Assembly: GCA_947372535.1 (NCBI GenBank) | Contig: CANBUA010000022.1 | Location: 1 to 27,336, forward strand | Reading direction: 5' to 3' | Length of the DNA stretch: 27,336 nt | Source of the DNA: Burkholderiales bacterium | GTDB taxonomy: Bacteria > Pseudomonadota > Gammaproteobacteria > Burkholderiales > Burkholderiaceae | In this document: positions 22,819 through 27,336 of the stretch, piece by piece | How positions within the stretch are numbered: the first letter of the stretch is position 1 | How the letters are laid out: every line of letters starts with the position of its first letter | Translations under genes and position numbers: made by a program | The notes under the pieces: model-generated | Database searches by the model: none | Seen by the model: the letters and a program-made list of their open reading frames with translations, nothing else | What the model was told of the DNA's origin: nothing

Positions 22819-24039
22819 ATGGCCCGTTTTCTGATGGCGTGGGAATTTGGCGGTGGCCTGGGCCACGCTGGCCGCTTCAAACCGCTGGCGCAGGAGTTGA
22901 TGCGCCGGGGCCATCAGGTGGACCTGATGCTGCGAGAGATCGTGCACACGCGCTCGCTGCTGGGCGAGTTGAGCGCGCAAGGCGTGCGCATCGTGCAGGC
23001 GCCCTTCTGGACACACGAGACCGTGGGCCTGCCCAACCCGCAGATCAGCCTGCCCGAGATCCTGATGGGCAACGGCTACCTCCAGGCCAGCTCACTGACG
23101 GCCCTGGTGGCGGGCTGGCAGGGTGTCATGCGCATGGCCCGGCCCGATGTGGTGGTCGCTGACTATGCCCCCACAGCCACCATCGCCGCTCGCATCGAAG
23201 GCATCCCCGTGAGCACGGTGGGCATCGGCTTCTACCTGCCGCCTGATCACAGCCCCATCCCGCCGTTCAGAACCTGGGAGCCGATTCAGCCAGGCCGCGT
23301 CGAGCATTTCGAGCAAACGGCACACGAGGTGGTCAACACCGTGCTGGGCGAGCAAGGCGCCCAGCCTGTCGACAAGCTCTCGGACATCTTCCGTGGCGAG
23401 TTGCCGCTGCTGTGCACCTGGCCAGAGCTGGACCACTACCAGCGCGGCGCCCTGCCCGCTGGCCAGGCCTATCACGGCCCGACCTTCCTGCCGTCGGGCG
23501 GCGAGGCGCCACAATGGCCGCAAGGCAGCGGCCCCAAGGTGTTTGCCTATGTGCGCAGCAGCCACCCCGATCACCTGCCCTTGCTCAAGGCCCTGGTCGA
23601 TCAGGGCTGCCAGGTGCTGTGCTACATGCCGGAGGTGGCCAGCGGTCAGCCTGCGCCTTTGAGCTCACCACGCATCCGCTATGCGCAGGGGCCTGTGCAC
23701 TTGAGGCAGGCCTTCGCGCAATGCCAATTGGTGATCTGCCATGCCGGTGAGGCCACACTGGCCCAGGCTGTGCTGGCCGGCGTGCCCGTCTTGATGCTGC
23801 CGATGCAGGCCGAGCAATTCCTCATGGCCACGCGCCTGGAGGAAACTGGTGCCGGCATCAATGTGGCGCGCCGCCCGCGTCCCACGGCGTTTGGCCAGTT
23901 GGCCTCTGAGCTCTTGAAACAGCCCGCCTTTGCGCAGTCAGCGCGGGCCTTGGCCAAGCGCTATGAAGGCTTCACGCACGAAAGCCAGACCCTCAAGCTG
24001 GTGGATGCGCTCGAAGGTCTGATCCCATCGCTCAAATAG
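22819..24039 (+). CDS. GT1-type (UGT/MGT-like, GT-B fold) glycosyltransferase
   Basis: The protein has 406 residues. The N-terminal Rossmann half starts LMAWEFGGGLGHAGRFKPLAQEL, where H16 is the position of the catalytic histidine in GT1 enzymes, and continues with ARPDVVVADYAPTA. The C-terminal nucleotide-sugar-binding half has VICHAGEATLAQAVLAGVPVLMLPM followed by EQFLMATRLEETGAG, the family donor-binding signature. It probably transfers a sugar from a nucleotide donor to a small or lipid acceptor, which is not identifiable. An AGAGA site lies 8 bp before the ATG. It is the only plus-strand gene between parB and parA and diverges from the riboswitch gene. The last 8 bp overlap the convergent PEP-CTERM gene. 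Confidence 0.85.
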   Translation: MARFLMAWEFGGGLGHAGRFKPLAQELMRRGHQVDLMLREIVHTRSLLGELSAQGVRIVQAPFWTHETVGLPNPQISLPEILMGNGYLQASSLTALVAGWQGVMRMARPDVVVADYAPTATIAARIEGIPVSTVGIGFYLPPDHSPIPPFRTWEPIQPGRVEHFEQTAHEVVNTVLGEQGAQPVDKLSDIFRGELPLLCTWPELDHYQRGALPAGQAYHGPTFLPSGGEAPQWPQGSGPKVFAYVRSSHPDHLPLLKALVDQGCQVLCYMPEVASGQPAPLSSPRIRYAQGPVHLRQAFAQCQLVICHAGEATLAQAVLAGVPVLMLPMQAEQFLMATRLEETGAGINVARRPRPTAFGQLASELLKQPAFAQSARALAKRYEGFTHESQTLKLVDALEGLIPSLK

Positions 24040-25159
24040 ACCGGCGGCGACGGCGCGCCAGTGCACCGACCACGGCCAGGCCCCCCACGGCCAGCGCATA
24101 ACTTTCAGGCTCTGGCACTGAGGTGGTCACCGTGAACGGGTTGGCCCCGTAGTAAGTGCCTTGCACGCTGCCGTCGTAGAAATTGATCTCGAAGGGATCG
24201 CCGGAGCTGGCGTGAGAGCCGCTGGGACCATAGGCCGCATAGGGTGCGACGGTCAGGTCATGGGCCGCCACGACTTCGGAGAAGCCGGGGACGGTCACGG
24301 TCTCGTAGTGGCCACCACCATAGCCGTAGCCACCGTAACCATAACCGCCGTAGCCGCCATACCCGCCGTCGTAGACCCAGCGCTGATAGCTGTACTCGGG
24401 GTGATAAAGCGTCTGCTCCGGCACATGGATCGTTTGCTCGGGCGAGTTGAACGCGCCCGTGCTGGGTGCATTGCCATTGGCAAAGGTGCTCAGGTCATAG
24501 CTCAGCGAAATCGTTTCGTGAGCATTGACCACGCCCAGGTCCACCGAGTAGTGGCCGCCACCGATGTTGTAGCTGGTGGGGCTGGCCTGGGTGTAGATGT
24601 CGGCGCCATTGAGCGTGAAAGCCGTGCTCGTGCTGGTGCCGTTGCCTGCCGTGGTGAGCGAGGCTTCACTGGTCCACACCGAACCGCCATTGCGCTTGAT
24701 GTCGAACTTGATGCCGGCGCTGACATAGCTGCCACTGGGCGTCAGGTCGGAGTTGATCTGGTTCTGCAGCAGGCCGGGCGTGATGTAGAAATTGAACACC
24801 GCGTTCTGCGCGATGGACGAGGTGTTGGTCACCGACTGGGTGATGGAGAACAAGCCCGTCACGTCATAGACACCATAGCCCGACGAGCGGCTGCCAAAGC
24901 TGCCATCGACCGATCCATAGGTGTGGATGCCCGAAGAACTCCCGCCGTTGCCGCTGAAGTCCAGCACATCAACCGACTGGTTGCTGCTGTCGGAGCCGGT
25001 CTGTGCCAGGCCATTGACCGCGCCGCCATCCAGGCTGTAGGAGGCCGAAGCGCTGATGGTGGTGCTGGCCTGCGCGTTGGAGGCAGCCGCCCAAAGCAAA
25101 CCAAGGCTGATGGCCACGGCCAAGGGGCGGGGGGCAGGACGAATCGTTGTTGGTGTCAT
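24032..25159 (-). CDS. PEP-CTERM sorting domain protein with a Gly/Tyr-rich segment
   Basis: This 375-residue exported protein starts with a signal peptide (AVAISLGLLWAAASNAQA) and ends with the PEP-CTERM tripartite tail: VPEPE, a hydrophobic stretch SYALAVGGLAVVGALA, and RRRRR. Such tails are processed by an exosortase (EpsH/XrtA type) and are usual on matrix or surface proteins of exopolysaccharide-forming Gram-negatives. No exosortase is in the window. The body is Ser/Gly/Thr-rich and predicted beta-structured. Around two thirds along it carries a run of GGY/GYGG repeats preceded by HVPEQTLYHPEYSYQRW. The start at 25159 is preferred over 25207 because it begins the signal peptide and has GGAGA upstream. 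Confidence 0.88.
   Translation of the reverse strand: MTPTTIRPAPRPLAVAISLGLLWAAASNAQASTTISASASYSLDGGAVNGLAQTGSDSSNQSVDVLDFSGNGGSSSGIHTYGSVDGSFGSRSSGYGVYDVTGLFSITQSVTNTSSIAQNAVFNFYITPGLLQNQINSDLTPSGSYVSAGIKFDIKRNGGSVWTSEASLTTAGNGTSTSTAFTLNGADIYTQASPTSYNIGGGHYSVDLGVVNAHETISLSYDLSTFANGNAPSTGAFNSPEQTIHVPEQTLYHPEYSYQRWVYDGGYGGYGGYGYGGYGYGGGHYETVTVPGFSEVVAAHDLTVAPYAAYGPSGSHASSGDPFEINFYDGSVQGTYYGANPFTVTTSVPEPESYALAVGGLAVVGALARRRRRSI
24311..24370 (-). repeat. Gly/Tyr coding repeat inside the PEP-CTERM gene
   Basis: About twenty codons of GGY and GYGG repeats, with mixed TAC/TAT and GGC/GGT codons. The codon mixture suggests an old, selected tract rather than fresh slippage. Gly/Tyr-rich tracts occur in elastic or adhesive structural proteins. 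Confidence 0.7.
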
Positions 25160-25187
25160 GTCTGGTGTCTCCGTCAGAGTGTGTCGC

Positions 25188-25217
25188 AATGTACAGAGAT
25201 TGCGCATCCACCGTCAT
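25188..25217 (-). promoter_or_regulatory. Candidate promoter of the PEP-CTERM gene
   Basis: On the minus strand ATGACG and TACATT are 18 bp apart, each matching consensus at four of six positions. An inverted repeat (CCCAG, two bases, CTGGG at 25218-25229) abuts the -35 and may be an operator. Confidence 0.3.
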
Positions 25218-25241
25218 CCCAGTTCTGGGGGAGGAAACACC

Positions 25242-26036
25242 CTAACCGTGCACAGGGCCGGAGACCTTCACCCCACCGACCCGCGCCACCAGCTCGTTGG
25301 CGAACTCGATGAAGGCTTGCGCGCCCTTGCTCGCCTTGTCGAACACCACGCCGGGCACGCCATGGCTGGGCGCCTCTGCCAGCCGCACATTGCGCGGGAT
25401 CACCGCGTTGAACACCTTGTCGCCAAAGTGCTCCTTGAGCTGCTCGCTCACCTGTTGCTGCAAGGTGATGCGCGGATCGAACATCACCCGCAACAAGCCG
25501 ATCAGCTGCAACTCGCGGTTGAGGTTGGCGTGCACCTGTTTGACGGTGTTGACCAGGTCGCTCAGGCCTTCGAGCGCGAAGTACTCGCATTGCATGGGCA
25601 CGATCACGCCATGGGCGCAGGTCAGGCCGTTCAAGGTCAGCAGGCTCAAGGACGGTGGGCAATCGATCAGCACGAAGTCGTAATCGGCGGCGGCGGCCTC
25701 GAGCGCTGTTTTGAGGCGCCGGTCGCGACGCTCCAGCGGCACCAGCTCGATCTCGGCGCCGGCCAGCTCGCGGTTGGCGCCCAGCACGTCATAGCCGCCC
25801 CGGGGGCTGCGCTGACGCGCCTCGGCGATGGTCACATCTTCCAGCAGCACGTCGTAGACCGTGTGCGCCAGGGTGCGCTTGTCCACGCCCGAGCCCATGG
25901 TGGCGTTGCCTTGCGGGTCCAGGTCGACGATCAGCACACGCTGGCCAATCAAGGCCAAGCCGGCGGCCAGGTTGACGGTGGTGGTGGTCTTGCCGACCCC
26001 GCCCTTTTGGTTGGCAATGCAAAAGATGTGTGGCAT
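25242..26036 (-). CDS. parA: Chromosome-partitioning ATPase ParA (Soj family)
   Basis: The protein has 264 residues from the chosen start. The deviant Walker A motif is KGGVGKTTTTVNLA near the N-terminus, with Walker A' VDLDPQGNATMGSG and Walker B FVLIDCPPSL. The body (MQCEYFALEGLSDLVNTV, then RNVRLAEAPSHG) is typical of chromosomal Soj rather than plasmid ParA, which usually has an N-terminal DNA-binding extension. The ATG at 26036 is preferred because family members begin two or three residues before IFCxANQKGG. An ATG at 26057 would add seven residues, and neither has a clear ribosome binding site. In most relatives parA is directly followed by parB; here the next genes on this strand are the PEP-CTERM gene, the unknown riboswitch gene and a secretin before parB. 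No rsmG or mnmG is next to it. Confidence 0.94.
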   Translation of the reverse strand: MPHIFCIANQKGGVGKTTTTVNLAAGLALIGQRVLIVDLDPQGNATMGSGVDKRTLAHTVYDVLLEDVTIAEARQRSPRGGYDVLGANRELAGAEIELVPLERRDRRLKTALEAAAADYDFVLIDCPPSLSLLTLNGLTCAHGVIVPMQCEYFALEGLSDLVNTVKQVHANLNRELQLIGLLRVMFDPRITLQQQVSEQLKEHFGDKVFNAVIPRNVRLAEAPSHGVPGVVFDKASKGAQAFIEFANELVARVGGVKVSGPVHG

Positions 26037-26153
26037 AGGAGGATTATCGCTGTGCATCGCCTGGCGGAAAGCGCTCGTGACAGCTTGATCGCGATCCGTT
26101 AAGGTGTCCTGTTCGCCAAAAAAATATCCGACCCATCCAAGGACTCATTCACC

Positions 26154-27221
26154 ATGCTCAAGACCCGCCTGATCCCGATCGCCCTGGCCACCGGCCTCAT
26201 GGCTTGCGGGGTCGCCCCGCAAGCAGCCACGCCGATTGCCAATGCAGAGGGCGAGGTCATCCCCGCCAACGAAGCGGCGGACACGGCGGCCGTGGTGCAG
26301 ATGATCCGCGACAGCGTCAACAGCGGCTTCACCACCACTGGCCACGCCTTCCGCGACGCCCACCGCAAGGCCCATGGCTGCGTGGCCGCCAAGTTCAATG
26401 TGCTCGGTGGCCTGCCGCCTGCGTTGGCCCAAGGCGTTTTCGCCCAGGCGCACAGCTTCGATGCCGTGATCCGCTACTCCAACGGCTCGGGCCAGAGCAA
26501 TGACGACAGCAAGGGCGATGGGCGCGGCATGGCGATCAAACTGCTGGGTGTGCCAGGCCCCAAGCTGCTCAGCGACGAAGCGAGTGCCAACACACAAGAC
26601 TTCATCATGATCAACCACCCGGTGTTTTTCGTGCGCAACGCGGCCGATTACGTCGACTTCCAGCGCTCGACCTCGGCGGGCGTCGCCAGCGCGGCGGGTT
26701 GGCTGCTGCGGCATGCTTTCCATGAAACGGCGATTGCCGTGGCAATCCAGGGCAAGAAGGTGAGCAATCCGCTGAGCGTGCAGTACTGGAGCATGACGCC
26801 CTACAAGCTGGGCGATCAGCAAATCAAGTTCTCGGCCAAGCCCTGCGCGGGCGGCAGTTTCCCGGGCACCTCCAAATCGGCCGACCTGCTGCGTGAGAAC
26901 CTGACCAGCACCCTGGCCAGCCAGGCGGCCTGCTTTGACTTCATGGTGCAGACCCGCAAGGTGCCGGCCCAGATGCCCATCGAAGACCCGACCATCGAGT
27001 GGAAGGAAAGCGCTTCGCCCTTCGTGCCCGTGGCCCGCATCCAGATCCCGGTACAGCAGCCCGAACAAGGCGAGGCTTGCGAAATCCGCTCCTACACGCC
27101 GTGGCATTCGTTGCCAGAGCACCGGCCGCTGGGCGGCATTTCACGTGTGCGCAAGGCGGTCTACCTGGAGATCTCGACCCTGCGCCACCGGCTCAACGAC
27201 CAGCCTCGCATCGAGCCTTGA
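26154..27221 (+). CDS. Catalase-family heme protein, predicted lipoprotein
   Basis: This 355-residue protein is shorter than true catalases (about 480 or more) and fits the catalase-like family often annotated only as catalase family protein. R71 and H74 in HRKAHGCVAAKFNV are the likely distal heme residues. FDAVIRYSNGSG, GDGRGMAIKLLG and TQDFIMINHPVFFVRN are family blocks. The C-terminal HRPLGGISRVRKAVYLE is the region near the proximal ligand, though a classical RxFxYxDT motif is not evident. The N-terminus (MLKTRLIPIALATGLMACG) has a lipobox-like LMAC with C18, predicting a lipid-anchored envelope location. An AAGGA site lies about 11 bp before the ATG. It diverges from parA across 117 bp. 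It probably handles peroxides or lipid hydroperoxides; the substrate is not known. Confidence 0.85.
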   Translation: MLKTRLIPIALATGLMACGVAPQAATPIANAEGEVIPANEAADTAAVVQMIRDSVNSGFTTTGHAFRDAHRKAHGCVAAKFNVLGGLPPALAQGVFAQAHSFDAVIRYSNGSGQSNDDSKGDGRGMAIKLLGVPGPKLLSDEASANTQDFIMINHPVFFVRNAADYVDFQRSTSAGVASAAGWLLRHAFHETAIAVAIQGKKVSNPLSVQYWSMTPYKLGDQQIKFSAKPCAGGSFPGTSKSADLLRENLTSTLASQAACFDFMVQTRKVPAQMPIEDPTIEWKESASPFVPVARIQIPVQQPEQGEACEIRSYTPWHSLPEHRPLGGISRVRKAVYLEISTLRHRLNDQPRIEP

Positions 27222-27336
27222 TCGCTCGGCGGGCTTGCCCACCAGGGCGCGGCCCCGCTTGGCATCGCGTCGATCAGGCGTGAGGACGGGGGTGAGCGAC
27301 GGCGCCCCGTTTGGCATGAGCGTGCGCGACGGTTGA
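27222..27336. other. Non-coding tail of the window with a short direct repeat
   Basis: I see no supported gene or terminator. A 14-bp imperfect direct repeat, GCCCCGYTTGGCAT, occurs at 27252-27265 and 27304-27317. It could be the start of a feature beyond the window. Confidence 0.3.

Noticed and set aside
26087..26096. GATCGCGATC palindrome between parA and the catalase-family gene
   Set aside because: At 10 bp in GC-rich DNA it is expected by chance, and it has no second copy or clear promoter around it.
27139..27147. TTTCACGTG, resembling half of a parS site
   Set aside because: Only nine central bases match the 16-bp parS consensus, the other arm is absent, and it lies inside the catalase-family coding sequence. 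No true parS was seen in the window.
1..27336. CRISPR arrays, tRNA/rRNA genes, insertion sequences, other riboswitch classes
   Set aside because: Reading both strands gave no regular spacer-repeat pattern, no cloverleaf with conserved arms, no transposase, and no second GEMM-type core.

Overview
This 27.3-kb window is GC-rich, densely coded chromosomal DNA from a betaproteobacterium. It is most likely a member of the Burkholderiales in the Leptothrix/Ideonella/Aquabacterium or Comamonadaceae neighbourhood. The evidence is the Burkholderiales-style XerC C-terminus, the cytochrome b561-YceI-YceI cluster, the chromosomal ParA and ParB types, and a PEP-CTERM exported protein. No tRNA, rRNA, CRISPR array, insertion sequence or prophage was seen. 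The assignment is by recalled family resemblance, not by a search.

Left part (1-9745): the 3' end of a very long RTX repeat protein (a type I-secreted, calcium-binding surface or adhesin-like protein), then xerC, a convergent 1207-residue membrane patatin-like phospholipase, and rlmI (23S rRNA m5C methyltransferase) diverging from the phospholipase across a short region that contains a 20-bp inverted repeat.

Middle (9746-18303): a signalling block. It holds an AraC-type regulator preceded by tandem CGGACA boxes, an HDOD protein, a membrane hybrid histidine kinase, a diguanylate cyclase with an intact GGEEF and an RxxD I-site, and a stand-alone receiver protein. Between the kinase and the cyclase lies a minus-strand cytochrome b561-YceI-YceI operon. 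A flavin reductase closes the block.

Right part (17818-26057): a minus-strand run of secretin, parB, membrane-anchored methyltransferase and flavin reductase. Further upstream is an unknown exported protein whose 385-bp leader carries a clear GEMM-I cyclic-di-GMP riboswitch. Then come a plus-strand GT1-type glycosyltransferase, a PEP-CTERM protein and parA. parA and parB point the same way but lie about 5.2 kb apart with four unrelated genes between them, which is unusual. The window ends with a predicted lipoprotein of the catalase family.

The most interesting signal is the c-di-GMP riboswitch in front of a protein I cannot assign. It sits next to a small orphan secretin, inside the split parA/parB region and about 5 kb from a c-di-GMP synthase. 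A terminator-like hairpin lies between the riboswitch-controlled gene and the secretin, so a functional link between those two is only a hypothesis. Together with the RTX protein, the PEP-CTERM protein and the glycosyltransferase, the window has a cell-surface/biofilm and second-messenger flavour.
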